From the NCBI RefSeq assembly GCF_002160825.1, contig NZ_NFLI01000014.1, forward strand, positions 1 through 64,000: 64,000 nt of DNA. Direction: 5' to 3'. The notes beneath the pieces were generated by a model that was given only the letters and a program-made list of their open reading frames with translations, did not search any database and was not told the origin of the DNA. Position 1 is the stretch's first letter. Every line of letters starts with the position of its first letter. This stretch comes from Lachnoclostridium sp. An131 (GTDB lineage Bacteria > Bacillota > Clostridia > Lachnospirales > Lachnospiraceae). Positions 16,918 to 25,788 of this stretch are shown one piece after another. The position numbers and the translations under genes were made by a program.

Positions 16918-17676
16918 TCATGCCTCCTCCCAAGCCTGGTAAAAGGAGCCGCCTGTCTCTTCCCGGCTTACAGCCCCTCCGCCGAGAGCCTTGCGAATCC
17001 TGGACGCATCCATCTCCTCTTTTCCAAACTCTCTCCGGATCTGCCCTCCTTCCAATACCAGTACCCGGTCCGCTGTCAGCGTAATGCTCTCCAGGATATG
17101 AGAGGTAAAGAGCACAGCTCCCCGTTTTCCATATCCGGCGATCTGCTGGTAAAGAAATTCTGTGCTCTGAAAGTCCAGGCCGTTCGCGGGCTCATCCATC
17201 AAAAGCAGCTCCGGCCCCAGCGCAAAGGCTGTAATCAGAAACGCTTTTTTCTGGTTCCCAGTGGAAAGCTCCCCAAGCAGCACATCTGCATATGCTTCGA
17301 AATGAAAGCCCTCCACCAGCGCCCGGACCTCCGCATCCTTCAGCCTTTTCCGGTAAGCCGCAGACACATAGGACAGGTACTCCCAAAATGTAAAATATCC
17401 AAAGGAATGATCCTCCGCGAACACCGTATAGCGGCTGCGTTTGAAGCCATCGTCCCGGAAATTCACAGAGTGTCCCCGAAACAGTGCCTTCTCCTGGCAG
17501 AACTCCCCATGAAGCCCTGACAGGATCTTCAAAAGCGTCGTCTTTCCTGCTCCATTCAGTCCGATCAGCCCTGTGATCTCATGCTCTTCCAGCTCCATAG
17601 AAAGCTCCGTCAGGACCGGATGCTCCTTCTGGTACCAGGCAGACAGATTTCTTATATTCAGCAGCGTACCTGTCAT
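16918..17676 (-). CDS. ABC transporter ATP-binding protein
   Basis: 252 residues. Walker A is GLNGAGKTT (39-47), the signature is the variant LSTGNQKK (137-144), and Walker B is ELLLMDEPANGLD (156-168), followed by a switch His in LFTSHILES. The NGLD D-loop and overall length match single-domain exporter ATPases of the BcrA/NatA type. Its ATG overlaps the stop of the upstream 56-residue membrane ORF, and its own stop overlaps the permease start region. All three are therefore one translationally coupled unit. Confidence 0.92.
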   Translation of the reverse strand: MTGTLLNIRNLSAWYQKEHPVLTELSMELEEHEITGLIGLNGAGKTTLLKILSGLHGEFCQEKALFRGHSVNFRDDGFKRSRYTVFAEDHSFGYFTFWEYLSYVSAAYRKRLKDAEVRALVEGFHFEAYADVLLGELSTGNQKKAFLITAFALGPELLLMDEPANGLDFQSTEFLYQQIAGYGKRGAVLFTSHILESITLTADRVLVLEGGQIRREFGKEEMDASRIRKALGGGAVSREETGGSFYQAWEEA

Positions 17677-17843
17677 GCCTTCGGCCCCTTTCCGTTATTT
17701 TCGTCTTCTTCCTTCCTCCAGATACTGTACGCGGAATAGAGAAAAACTCCGCTCAAGATAAGAAACAGGGGATTCAGGCTGATGATTCCCACTGCCATTA
17801 ACATAACTCCAAGCGCTCCTCTCACATACATATGCCGCCGCAT
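17673..17843 (-). CDS. 56-residue single-helix membrane protein
   Basis: A short ORF starting at the ATG at 17843, eight bases after GGAGG. The product reads MRRHMYVRGALGVMLMAVGI, continues with a second hydrophobic stretch (about residues 20-40), and ends in a charged tail RKEEDENNGKGPKA. Its TGA overlaps the ATG of the ABC ATPase (ATGA), a strong sign that it is translated. It may be a small accessory subunit of the transporter or a leader controlling ATPase translation. No family recognised. Confidence 0.75.
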   Translation of the reverse strand: MRRHMYVRGALGVMLMAVGIISLNPLFLILSGVFLYSAYSIWRKEEDENNGKGPKA

Positions 17844-17855
17844 CCTGATTCCTCC

Positions 17856-17897
17856 TTCGAACTATTTGCTTATCTGATAAGAGCATTATAGTTCGAA
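17856..17897. promoter_or_regulatory. nested inverted repeat before the exporter genes
   Basis: Perfect 10-bp outer arms (TTCGAACTAT at 17856-17865, ATAGTTCGAA at 17888-17897) enclose a second 6-bp palindrome (CTTATC t GATAAG). It lies between the kinase stop and the ribosome binding site of the 56-residue ORF. No T-run follows on the minus strand, so it is more likely an operator or a translation-controlling hairpin than a terminator. Confidence 0.6.
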
Positions 17898-19268
17898 AAG
17901 GGAGCCCCTGCCAAAATGTCCTCCATCTGCAGACTTTTGACCGCGAAAGGACAGTGTTGCGACTGCCCGGAATACGCCGTTTTCCCAGGAGGTCCGCACC
18001 ATCCCGTCATACTTCTGCGCAGCAGCCTGGGCGCTTTTTAAGCCCCAGCCATGCAGCCCTTCCTCCGTCTTTGTGGTCTTCATCTCCCTTCCATCCCGTT
18101 TCGGCTCCCGGACAAAGCTGTTCTCCACCTTGATCACCAGCATCTGATTCATCCGCCGGATCACAAGAGAGACAAATCTGTCCTCCGGACTGGCTACCTG
18201 CCCTGCCGCTTCCAGAGCGTTATCCAAAAGGTTGCCGAGAATCGCGCTTAAGTCAGAGCTTCGCAGATTCGTATGCCTTGGAAATTCCGCCTCAGCCTGA
18301 AAACGAATCTGTCGTTCCCCTGCTTCCGCGGCCTTGCTGCTGATCAGAAAGTCTACCGCCTCATCGCCCGTCCATGCCTTCTCTGTGATTTCGCGGACCG
18401 GTCCCTGAAGCTCGTCCAGATACGCAAGGGCTTCTTCGTATTTCTGGCGGGAGAGAAGATCCCGGAGCGCTCCCATATGGTTATGAAAATCATGAAACAG
18501 TCTGGCATTGAGGCCATAAGACCGGTTCAGAGACTGGTAATCGCGTTCCAAAAGCTCCCGCTGCTCCGTCTGAAGCCGCAAAAGCTCCCGCTCCATCTCA
18601 TACTGACGCCTCATGCCAAAGGTCAGAACTGCCACAAGCAGAAGCAGAGACATCATCATCCACAGAGACAGCTCCTCCTCCGGGAACGTAATTCTTCTCT
18701 GCTCCGACAGGGAAATCACCGCCACAAATCCAATCACTACAAGAAAAGACACTGCACGGACAGCCTGCTTCCCTGCCTTCTCTGCCTTTTCTGTCCTCTC
18801 TGCTTCCTCCTTCCATTTCAGGAAGGCTGCTGCCAGAACAGAAAAAAGCAGATAGAATCCCCATAGAACCGCCTGTCCCTGAATGCTTTCCTCATCGAGG
18901 CAGGAGGGCGCATCCAGCAGTACGGCAGCTCCCGCCGCCGCGAGAAAGGTCCACAGCGCAAACCCGATTTCATAGAAGACACTGAAAAAGAGACTCATTC
19001 TACCGTCTGCCCTCCGCAGCTTTCCCGCACAGAACGCAAGCAGAAGCGTCTCGCCTGCAGTCCCATAAAATTCCGAAGCATTCCAAAGGCCAAACACTCC
19101 CGCAAGCACAGCCGCCCCCGCAAATACGGCAATCCCCAGGCCTGCCGCCGAAGCCTTCTTTCCGTCCTTCCTCTGTCCATCCGTCAAACAGCAGATCAGG
19201 TAATAACCAAAAAGGGCGCGCAGGCCCGACAGTGCCATATCCGAAAAGAGAAGGAACCCATCTGTCAT
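17886..19268 (-). CDS. AgrC/CitA-type sensor histidine kinase (GHKL)
   Basis: 460 residues. The first ~220 residues hold about six membrane helices with no large external loop, the layout of peptide-sensing kinases. A short coiled coil follows, then the phospho-acceptor region LFHDFHNHMG (His259 is the likely site), an N-box GNLLDNALEAA and a G-box HGWGLKSAQAAA. The ATG overlaps the stop of the response regulator gene (ATGA), so the two make one signalling pair. The signal is unknown. The genes immediately downstream encode an ABC exporter, its probable target. Confidence 0.9.
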   Translation of the reverse strand: MTDGFLLFSDMALSGLRALFGYYLICCLTDGQRKDGKKASAAGLGIAVFAGAAVLAGVFGLWNASEFYGTAGETLLLAFCAGKLRRADGRMSLFFSVFYEIGFALWTFLAAAGAAVLLDAPSCLDEESIQGQAVLWGFYLLFSVLAAAFLKWKEEAERTEKAEKAGKQAVRAVSFLVVIGFVAVISLSEQRRITFPEEELSLWMMMSLLLLVAVLTFGMRRQYEMERELLRLQTEQRELLERDYQSLNRSYGLNARLFHDFHNHMGALRDLLSRQKYEEALAYLDELQGPVREITEKAWTGDEAVDFLISSKAAEAGERQIRFQAEAEFPRHTNLRSSDLSAILGNLLDNALEAAGQVASPEDRFVSLVIRRMNQMLVIKVENSFVREPKRDGREMKTTKTEEGLHGWGLKSAQAAAQKYDGMVRTSWENGVFRAVATLSFRGQKSADGGHFGRGSLFEL

Positions 19269-19984
19269 ATATGCTCACCCCAATACCTGTTAATTTCTTC
19301 CTTGACCTCCTGCACATGGGACCGGCTCACCGGGAGCACCGTACCGTCCTTCAAAACAACTGTGCCGTCCTTCACCTGCAGGATGTGTATCAAATTCACG
19401 ATACAGCCCCGATCCGTAAAGATAAACTCTTCCGCTCCCAGCTCCTCCAAGACCTGCTGGAGGCTTTTTCGCACCTTTGCCTCCCCGTCTGCCGTAACCA
19501 GCCGGGCATTCTTCCCTTCCCTCTCAATATAAAGAATCCTTCGATAGGGAATTTTTTCGATTCTGCTGTTTGTCTGAATCGTATAGGTCCTGCCGTCCTC
19601 CAGCGCCAGCAGCCTTAAGGCCGCCTCCACTGCTCCCGGAAGCCGTGCCTCAAGCTCCGTCTTTGGCACATAACGGAATACCGACAGCTCAAAGGCGTCG
19701 ATCGCATATTCTATATGGGAGGTGACAAAGATAATTTTTACATCCGGAAGGAAGGGCCGGATCCGTTCCGCCAGCTCCATCCCTGTGACCCCTGGCATCT
19801 CGATATCCAGCAGAAGCAGATCAAAATAAAAGCCATCGTCTGTAATATCACAAAGAAGGTTTCTTCCATCCTCATAGAGCTTGATCGTTCCTGTGCATCC
19901 GCACTGTTTCAGGCCTTCCCTGACAGCTCTTTCATATATAGAAACCATTCGGCTGTCATCGTCGCAAACCGCTATCTGAAGCAT
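19265..19984 (-). CDS. LytTR-family response regulator
   Basis: 239 residues. The receiver domain has Asp8, Asp9 and the phospho-acceptor Asp60 in LLLLDIEMPG, then Thr/Lys switch residues (FVTS, VPKT). The C-terminal LytTR DNA-binding domain (about 135-235) shows IPYRRILYIEREGKNA and FTDRGCIVNLIHI. Such regulators usually bind paired 9-bp direct repeats upstream of exporter or peptide genes. It is the first gene of the kinase/exporter run. Confidence 0.93.
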   Translation of the reverse strand: MLQIAVCDDDSRMVSIYERAVREGLKQCGCTGTIKLYEDGRNLLCDITDDGFYFDLLLLDIEMPGVTGMELAERIRPFLPDVKIIFVTSHIEYAIDAFELSVFRYVPKTELEARLPGAVEAALRLLALEDGRTYTIQTNSRIEKIPYRRILYIEREGKNARLVTADGEAKVRKSLQQVLEELGAEEFIFTDRGCIVNLIHILQVKDGTVVLKDGTVLPVSRSHVQEVKEEINRYWGEHI

Positions 19985-20075
19985 CCCCGCCTCCTGTTCT
20001 GCCGGACGTCCAAAGGCTCCGGCTTTTTATCAATCACTTCTCAAGGCTTTCATTTCCTGAAGCTTTCCCGCATAA

Positions 20076-20107
20076 CAAAAAAGGAACCCTTGAAGCTCAA
20101 GGATTCC
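20076..20107 (-). terminator. terminator after tRNA-Glu
   Basis: On the minus strand, GGAATCCTTGA, a short loop and AAGGGTTCC form a stem that is followed directly by TTTTTT, just downstream of the tRNA 3' end. Confidence 0.85.
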
Positions 20108-20111
20108 AAAG

Positions 20112-20183
20112 CAGTCGATAGGGGAATCGAACCCCTGTTTCCGCCGTGAGAGGGCGGCGTCTTAACCGCTTGACCAATCGACC
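20112..20183 (-). tRNA. tRNA-Glu (anticodon CTC)
   Basis: A full cloverleaf on the minus strand: acceptor GGTCGAT/ATCGACT, D-arm GTCAAGCGGTTAAGAC, anticodon stem CCGCC/GGCGG with loop CTCTCAC (anticodon CTC, reads GAG), and T-arm AGGGGTTCGATTCCCCT. The discriminator base is G. The CCA end is not encoded. A terminator follows within a few bases, so it is a single-gene unit. Confidence 0.95.
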
Positions 20184-20275
20184 ATTTCTGCTGGCTCACT
20201 GCCAGCTTGATTACTATATCATAGAATTTCTGAGAATGCAAGTACTTTTTTCATTATTTTTTTACTTATTTTTCG

Positions 20276-21058
20276 CTATCGCACCTGCTGCTCCTGCAGT
20301 TCCTTTTCCGCTCTGATAAACACGTAAACTGCATCGTCTGAATGCCCGCTGTCAAACGTGTAGCCCAGCCGGTCAAAGCGCTTCGCCTCCTCCGGGCTCT
20401 CCGCCTGGCGCTCTGCCAGAAAGCGCACCATCTCACCTCTGGCCATCTTGGCGTACGTTCCCTTCTGCACGATTTTTCCACCGGACCATTCTCCGAAGAT
20501 ACAGGTGATAAACTGCTCGTCCGGCTTCAGATACCGCTCCACGCAGCGGGAATATTCCTTTGAGGCCAGATTTAAGATTATTTTATCCGAATTTCCGGCT
20601 CTTAAGGCCTCCTCACAGATTCGGCCTCCCCAGAACTCATAAAGATCTCTGCACCCGCATACGGAAAGCCGTGCCTGCATTTCCAGCCGGTAAGGCGTCA
20701 CGCCATCCATGGGCCTTAAAACTCCGTAAAAGCCAGACAGAATCCGAAGATGCTCCTGCACCCAGGAAAGCATCCTGTCCTCAAAGACGGCCGGCGCCAT
20801 GTACTGGTATTGAATTCCCTCATAGGAAAGGATCGCCGGCGTCAGGCCTCTGCGCAGATCCATGGACTGAAAACGCTCAAAATTTTGCCGGGCCAGCTTT
20901 TCATTGCATCCCCAGAGCTTCTTCGCCTCCTCATAGGACAGCTCCCGCATGCGGGCAAGAAGCTCTTCCGTTTTTTCCAGGAACACCGGCTCCCCGGCGG
21001 GAGCCAGCGTATCTGTGTCCACATTCATTTTTTTAGCAGGTGAAATAATCAGTCTCAT
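20276..21058 (-). CDS. yaaA: YaaA family peroxide-stress protein
   Basis: 260 residues beginning MRLIISPAKKMN, the signature opening of the YaaA (DUF328/UPF0246) family, with conserved FYGVLRPMDGV and YRLEM segments further in. In E. coli YaaA lowers free iron and limits DNA damage under hydrogen peroxide. The start overlaps the stop of the peroxiredoxin gene by four bases (ATGA), which fits a shared oxidative-stress role. Full length, cytoplasmic. Confidence 0.95.
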   Translation of the reverse strand: MRLIISPAKKMNVDTDTLAPAGEPVFLEKTEELLARMRELSYEEAKKLWGCNEKLARQNFERFQSMDLRRGLTPAILSYEGIQYQYMAPAVFEDRMLSWVQEHLRILSGFYGVLRPMDGVTPYRLEMQARLSVCGCRDLYEFWGGRICEEALRAGNSDKIILNLASKEYSRCVERYLKPDEQFITCIFGEWSGGKIVQKGTYAKMARGEMVRFLAERQAESPEEAKRFDRLGYTFDSGHSDDAVYVFIRAEKELQEQQVR

Positions 21059-21510
21059 GAGAGCTCCTCCAGCATCTGAGCCGGATTTTCTGCAGCCTTC
21101 ACTTTATCGAAGGCCTTCACAATCATACCATTTTCATCGATCAAATAGGTGGTGCGCACTACGCCCATTGATACCCTGCCGTAATTCTTCTTCTCCTTCC
21201 AGACGTCATAGGCCTGGATCGCCTGAAGCTCCGGATCGGACAGCAAGGTAAAGGTAAGCTTCTGCTTTTCCTCAAATTTTTTATGGGAAGCTACCGAATC
21301 CCTGCTGATCCCCAGAATTACCGCCCCCTTCTCCTCAAACTGCGGGCGAAGCTCTGAAAAGCCGCAGGCCTGCCTCGTGCAGCCCGGCGTATTGTCCTTC
21401 GGATAAAAATAAAGAATCACCCTTTTCCCTGCATAATCAGAAAGGCTGTGCATTTCGCCGTTCTGATCCGGCAGTGTAAAATCAGGCGCTTTTGTTCCTG
21501 CTTCCAGCAT
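21055..21510 (-). CDS. bcp: thioredoxin-dependent peroxiredoxin (BCP type)
   Basis: 151 residues from the ATG at 21510, eight bases after GGAGG; longer in-frame extensions overlap the upstream gene and lack a site. The peroxidatic Cys44 and the nearby resolving Cys49 lie in NTPGCTRQACGF, the atypical 2-Cys arrangement of E. coli BCP. It reduces peroxides with electrons from thioredoxin in the cytoplasm. The gene is followed by yaaA with an ATGA overlap and preceded by a capA-like gene in the same direction. Confidence 0.95.
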   Translation of the reverse strand: MLEAGTKAPDFTLPDQNGEMHSLSDYAGKRVILYFYPKDNTPGCTRQACGFSELRPQFEEKGAVILGISRDSVASHKKFEEKQKLTFTLLSDPELQAIQAYDVWKEKKNYGRVSMGVVRTTYLIDENGMIVKAFDKVKAAENPAQMLEELS

Positions 21511-21554
21511 ATTGGTTTCCTCCTGTTCCGGTAAAATTTCTGTTTTCCATCCTG

Positions 21555-22700
21555 CTATTGGCTGACGGTTCCATCGTCTCCAATAGTAATTCCAAAAGAA
21601 AGGCTCTCCAGATTCTGATAAAAGGCCGGCCATGCGCTCTCCTCCAGAAGCCGCATCTGGTTCGCCTCGCTGACACAGGGAATCAGACGGATTTCCGTCT
21701 CTGTCCCGCCAACCGTCAGCTCCACAAGCATCGTCTCATACGCGCCGTTGCTGAAAATAAAATTCCCAAGGCTGTAGAAAATCGGCTTCCCCTGATAAAA
21801 TTCTATCCCCTGAAGCACATGGGGATGAGCCCCAATCACAGCGTCCGCCCCGGCGTCAATATACTGTCTGGCCAGAGTCTTCTGATATTCCTCCGGCTGG
21901 GTATTCTTTTCGATTCCCCAGTGAACATAGACCACGGTAAAATCACAGCTCTCTTCTGCCTTTTGAATCTGCTCTGCCAGCGCTGCCGCGTCATAGGTCG
22001 TAAAGAGGCCCGAGCTTCCCGAAGAGGCGTTCCAGGAATGCTCCGGAATCACCCGGCTGGCTCCCAGAAAGCCTATCGTCCTTCCATCCATTTCAAAGGT
22101 CTTCAGCGCCTTTGCTTCGTCGATGTTTTCCCCCGCTCCCACATGAGCGATACCCGCCTGATCCAGCGTGTTCAGCGTCTCTGTCAAAGGACCCCGTCCA
22201 AAATCCAGCATATGGTTATTGGCAAGCGTCACGATATCCACGCCAAGCTCTGAGAGCACAGTACTATAGCTCGGATCCACACGAAAGGTATATTCCTTCT
22301 CCTCCATGGGCTCGCCAGTGGTGCCGAACGGAAATTCCTCATTCAGCATGAAAATATCCGCTTCCCGCAGAACTGACAAAAGGCTGTCCGAGGCCGCCGC
22401 CGAAATTCCCTGCTGGTTATACTTGCTCTGGAGCAGATCCGTCAGAAACAGGTCGCCCGCAAAAAGAAGGGTCGCTTCCTGCTCCTCTGCATCCTGTACA
22501 GAGTCCGGACTCTCCTCACCTTCCCCGTCTTGCTCCAGCTCCTGCGGCTCGACCACATATACCTGCGGAACCTCGCTCACCTTCGTTTCCTCCCCTGAGA
22601 ACTCCACAAGCCCTGCTGCCAGGCAGACAAGGATGCTCAGCACAAGCATCACTGCGCAGAAACCTATGCCTTTCGCCAGAATTTTCAGAACCGTCCGCAT
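21555..22700 (-). CDS. CapA family (PGA_cap) metallophosphatase-like protein
   Basis: 381 residues. One N-terminal membrane anchor (about residues 8-32) and an acidic spacer come before the CapA domain (about 75-370), which has LFAGDLFLTD, NNHMLDFGRGP, VYVHWG and GAHPHVLQG. These metal-binding motifs are typical of the CapA/PgsA family, originally linked to poly-gamma-glutamate capsule. Many single-gene homologues in Clostridia have no capsule operon, and there is none here. The catalytic domain should face outside. The stop lies 44 bp before bcp. Confidence 0.9.
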   Translation of the reverse strand: MRTVLKILAKGIGFCAVMLVLSILVCLAAGLVEFSGEETKVSEVPQVYVVEPQELEQDGEGEESPDSVQDAEEQEATLLFAGDLFLTDLLQSKYNQQGISAAASDSLLSVLREADIFMLNEEFPFGTTGEPMEEKEYTFRVDPSYSTVLSELGVDIVTLANNHMLDFGRGPLTETLNTLDQAGIAHVGAGENIDEAKALKTFEMDGRTIGFLGASRVIPEHSWNASSGSSGLFTTYDAAALAEQIQKAEESCDFTVVYVHWGIEKNTQPEEYQKTLARQYIDAGADAVIGAHPHVLQGIEFYQGKPIFYSLGNFIFSNGAYETMLVELTVGGTETEIRLIPCVSEANQMRLLEESAWPAFYQNLESLSFGITIGDDGTVSQ

Positions 22701-22740
22701 CCGCCTCTCCTTTGCTGTCTACCCTATTTTCCCCGCTTTG

Positions 22741-22769
22741 GAGTGAGAGCAGGCCGCCTGCTCTCACTC
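22741..22769. other. perfect 13-bp hairpin between nrdJ and capA-like gene
   Basis: GAGTGAGAGCAGG and CCTGCTCTCACTC are separated by three bases. No T-run follows on either strand, so it may be a weak or factor-assisted terminator, an mRNA-stabilising hairpin, or a processing site. Confidence 0.7.
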
Positions 22770-22788
22770 GAATGTGCCAGGAAAATCA

Positions 22789-25053
22789 TCAGGAGCATTT
22801 GCTCCAGCCACAGTTTTTGCAGATATTGCAGCCACCCTCAAAGCTTAAGGGCTCTCCGCATTCCGGGCATACGACCTTCGCCTTTTTCTCTGCCACCGCT
22901 TTGGACTTCGGCACAGGCTTCGCCTCGCCGCCTTCTTTGATCTTCTGCTCCTTCAGCTCTTCCTGAACCTCCAGATACATATCAAGCAGAGCGTTGCCCA
23001 CTGCCATCGGACAGCAGGAGCCCTTACTGGTATCCCCCTTTGTGGCTCTGCGCACCGTGTAGGACGGGCAGGAGCCTGTGGAATTCAGCTGATCGATGAT
23101 CGTATAGATATCAATGCCGCCGCGGGCGCTGATGGAGATCATGCGGGACAGGCCGATCATGAAGTTATTGCAGCCTCCCGTGGAGCCCTTGCTCAGGTAA
23201 ATCTCCAGAAGTGCGCCGGTATGCGGATCAAACAGCGCAATGCAGTGCAGGCTTCCGCAGCCTGTGATCAGCTTTCTCTTCTTGCCGACCACATCATCAT
23301 TGACCTTGATGATCTCACCGCGTCCGAGGCCGTCTCCTGCAGCCACGCCCTTTTTCTTGTCAGTGCTCAGGATTCCGACCCGCTTGCAGCCGTCCCGGAA
23401 GATGGTAATTCCCTTCAGACCTCTCTCATAAGCGTAGAGATACAGCCGCTCCGTCTCTTCCACTGTAAAGGAATTAGGCACATTTACAGTTGAGCTGATG
23501 GAGGCATCGATGTGCTCTTGCCATACAGACTGCATATCGATTCTCTGCCGGTAATCCAGCGTCATCGCCGTCACAAAGAAATCCGGCAGATTTCCTTCAT
23601 CCTTAATCCTGTGCTCCTTCATATACTGTTCTACGATAGGAGTGTATACTTTATAATAAACATCGCTTCCGTGCAGGGATTCCGTCTTTCTCTCATAATA
23701 ATTGGCATAAATCGGCTCGATGCCGCCGGAGATGCCAAGCATCGTAGACAGAGTCCCCGTCGGCGCAATCGTCAGAAGCTGTGAATTGCGAAGTCCATAT
23801 TTCTGCACCAGCTCCCTGGTACGCTCTGTAGTATTGTGCAGGAAATACGGCGTCGCCATGATCTCCTCCACATTGCATTTCGGGAACGCGCCCTCCTCCT
23901 TCGCCAGCAGAGCCGAGGTCTCAATCGCTGTGTCTGCCATGGCAAAGCCAATCTTATCGCAGATCTCCACAGCCTCCGCCTCTCCGTAGGTCAGCCCCAG
24001 CTTCAGCAGCATGTCCGCCAGACCCATGATGCCAAGGCCGATCTGGCGCCAGTCTGCCACGCTCTCCTGCTGCTCCTTCAAGGGATGCAGGGGAAGCCCC
24101 TCCTCCAGCACCTCATTGAGCCCCTTCACGCAGATTTTCACGCAGTCCTTAAACAGGGCAAAATCAAAATATGCGTTGTCTTCAAAGGGATTCTGCACAA
24201 ATTCCGACAGATTCATGCTGCCCAGAAGACAGCTTCCTCCAGCCGGCAGCGGCTCCTCCGCACAGGGATTGACGCCGGCGTACGAAAAGGACTTGGTGCC
24301 TGAAAGCAGGCTCCACTCCTGAATCCGGTCCCAAAACAGCGCTCCCGGCTCCGCATAATCCCAGTTCGTCTCAGCCAGGTGATGGAAAAGATCCCGGGCC
24401 ATAATCTTTTTCTCGATCTTCTGCCCCGTCTCCTTCCGTGTATAATGCAGCACAAAGGGCTTATTCTCCTTCACAGCCTCCATAAACTCGTTGCTGACAC
24501 GGACAGAGATATTCGCCTTGGTCACCTTGTTCAAATCCGTCTTCAGATCTACAAACTCCTCCACATCCGGATGGGAGCAGTCGATGGAAATCATCAGCGC
24601 CCCTCTTCTTCCGTTCTGGCCGATCAGACTGGTCACCAGAGAATACAGCTCCATAAAGGACACAGCTCCGCTGGTCTCCTTCGCTGCATTATTGATCGTA
24701 GCTCCTCTGGGGCTTAAGCCTGAAATATCAATGCCGCAGCCTCCGCCATAGCTGTAGGTACGCGCAAGCTTCGTAGCGCAGTCAAAAATACTTTCAATAT
24801 TGTCATCCGGCGGAGTAATCACATAGCAGTTGGAAAGACTGATTTTTCTCCCATGATTCTGCAGCCCCCGGTTGGACAGAATCCTTCCGCCAAACAGGAA
24901 TTTCTTCTCCTTTATCAGCCTTGCAATCTCCGGGTTGCCGCCGCTGATACGGGTAATCCATTCCTCGAAGCTCTCATTTTCAAAGCAGTACTTTTTCTTC
25001 CAGATATCAGTCCCCAGCTGGTTATGCTCTCCCAGCCATTCCTTTTCATTCAT
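22789..25053 (-). CDS. nrdJ: adenosylcobalamin-dependent ribonucleotide reductase (class II)
   Basis: About 754 residues. Class II reductase features include the substrate-site stretch LSNCYV, the specificity region, NPCAEEPLP (catalytic Cys and Glu in the finger loop), and an APTGTLS segment. The C-terminal third carries GCGSLHCIAL and CNNFMIGLSRMIS, typical of the B12-dependent clostridial enzymes, then a Lys-rich linker and a terminal CxxC/CxxC zinc-type region ending CGWSKCS that carries the redox thiols. It makes deoxynucleotides without oxygen. An alternative ATG at 25074 has no ribosome binding site. Confidence 0.95.
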   Translation of the reverse strand: MNEKEWLGEHNQLGTDIWKKKYCFENESFEEWITRISGGNPEIARLIKEKKFLFGGRILSNRGLQNHGRKISLSNCYVITPPDDNIESIFDCATKLARTYSYGGGCGIDISGLSPRGATINNAAKETSGAVSFMELYSLVTSLIGQNGRRGALMISIDCSHPDVEEFVDLKTDLNKVTKANISVRVSNEFMEAVKENKPFVLHYTRKETGQKIEKKIMARDLFHHLAETNWDYAEPGALFWDRIQEWSLLSGTKSFSYAGVNPCAEEPLPAGGSCLLGSMNLSEFVQNPFEDNAYFDFALFKDCVKICVKGLNEVLEEGLPLHPLKEQQESVADWRQIGLGIMGLADMLLKLGLTYGEAEAVEICDKIGFAMADTAIETSALLAKEEGAFPKCNVEEIMATPYFLHNTTERTRELVQKYGLRNSQLLTIAPTGTLSTMLGISGGIEPIYANYYERKTESLHGSDVYYKVYTPIVEQYMKEHRIKDEGNLPDFFVTAMTLDYRQRIDMQSVWQEHIDASISSTVNVPNSFTVEETERLYLYAYERGLKGITIFRDGCKRVGILSTDKKKGVAAGDGLGRGEIIKVNDDVVGKKRKLITGCGSLHCIALFDPHTGALLEIYLSKGSTGGCNNFMIGLSRMISISARGGIDIYTIIDQLNSTGSCPSYTVRRATKGDTSKGSCCPMAVGNALLDMYLEVQEELKEQKIKEGGEAKPVPKSKAVAEKKAKVVCPECGEPLSFEGGCNICKNCGWSKCS

Positions 25054-25095
25054 TTCTTTCCCACTCCAATCCATAGATATAGTTGTGCAATTCCT

Positions 25096-25124
25096 ATACT
25101 AACACAATATATAGATTTCCTCAA
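25096..25124 (-). promoter_or_regulatory. predicted promoter of nrdJ
   Basis: On the minus strand, TTGAGG (25119-25124) and TAGTAT (25096-25101) have a 17-bp spacer. It begins nine bases after the rnhA stop. No B12 riboswitch is visible in the short leader. Confidence 0.55.
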
Positions 25125-25132
25125 GAGGTATT

Positions 25133-25609
25133 TTACGACTCCAGCCCTTCATCCTCGATAAGCTCTGTCCCGTCCGCAGCCGAGGTCGCCAGGAAATCGC
25201 AGCGCTCGTTCTGCTCATGACCGTCATGCCCCTTGACCCAGATAAACCTGACCTGATGGGGCTCCTTCGCCTTCAGGAGACGCTTCCAGAGATCCACGTT
25301 TTTCACCGGGCCCGCGCTTCCCCTCCAGTTCTTCTTCAGCCATCCGTCTACCCAGTGCTTATTGAAGGCGTCTGTCACGTACTTTGAATCCGAATACACC
25401 TCCACCTCGCAGGGCCGGTTCAGCGCTTCCAGTCCCACGATCACAGCCATCAGCTCCATCCTGTTATTCGTAGTCCTTCTGTATCCCTGACTGTATTCCC
25501 TTTTGTGAAGCTGCCCCTTTGCGTCCTCACAGGTCAGAATCACACCATAGCCTCCGGGCCCATCCGGGTTTCCCCTGGCCGCCCCGTCCGTATAGATCTT
25601 TACAAGCAT
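25133..25609 (-). CDS. rnhA: ribonuclease HI
   Basis: 158 residues with the complete catalytic set Asp8 (YTDGA), Glu52 (NRMELMAV), Asp74 (YSDSKY) and Asp137, plus the flexible His in KGHDGH. It degrades the RNA strand of RNA:DNA hybrids. It is a single-domain form without the N-terminal hybrid-binding domain. It stands alone between the nrdJ promoter and the terminator of the purine permease gene. Confidence 0.95.
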   Translation of the reverse strand: MLVKIYTDGAARGNPDGPGGYGVILTCEDAKGQLHKREYSQGYRRTTNNRMELMAVIVGLEALNRPCEVEVYSDSKYVTDAFNKHWVDGWLKKNWRGSAGPVKNVDLWKRLLKAKEPHQVRFIWVKGHDGHEQNERCDFLATSAADGTELIEDEGLES

Positions 25610-25707
25610 TCTGTGTCCTCCCCGATATTTTTGAACCCTGTTCTCCGAAGCTGCCGCCCCGGGAATATTCTCTTCTGCATAAAAACACGCACGTTTTCCA
25701 CAGTGTC

Positions 25708-25739
25708 AAAAAGGGACACACCAGCCGGTGTGTCCCTTT
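25708..25739 (-). terminator. terminator of the purine permease gene
   Basis: On the minus strand, AAAGGGACACACC pairs with GGTGTGTCCCTTT around a four-base loop and is followed by TTTTTG, about 50 bp after the permease stop. Confidence 0.88.
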
Positions 25740-25788
25740 GATGTTCTCTGTTATTTTACCTGATAAAACAGGATATTGCAACCAGTCC

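Noticed and set aside
17695-17886. 63-codon minus-strand frame before the ABC ATPase
   Set aside because: It has no ribosome binding site; a different frame (17673-17843) has a strong one and an ATGA overlap with the next gene.
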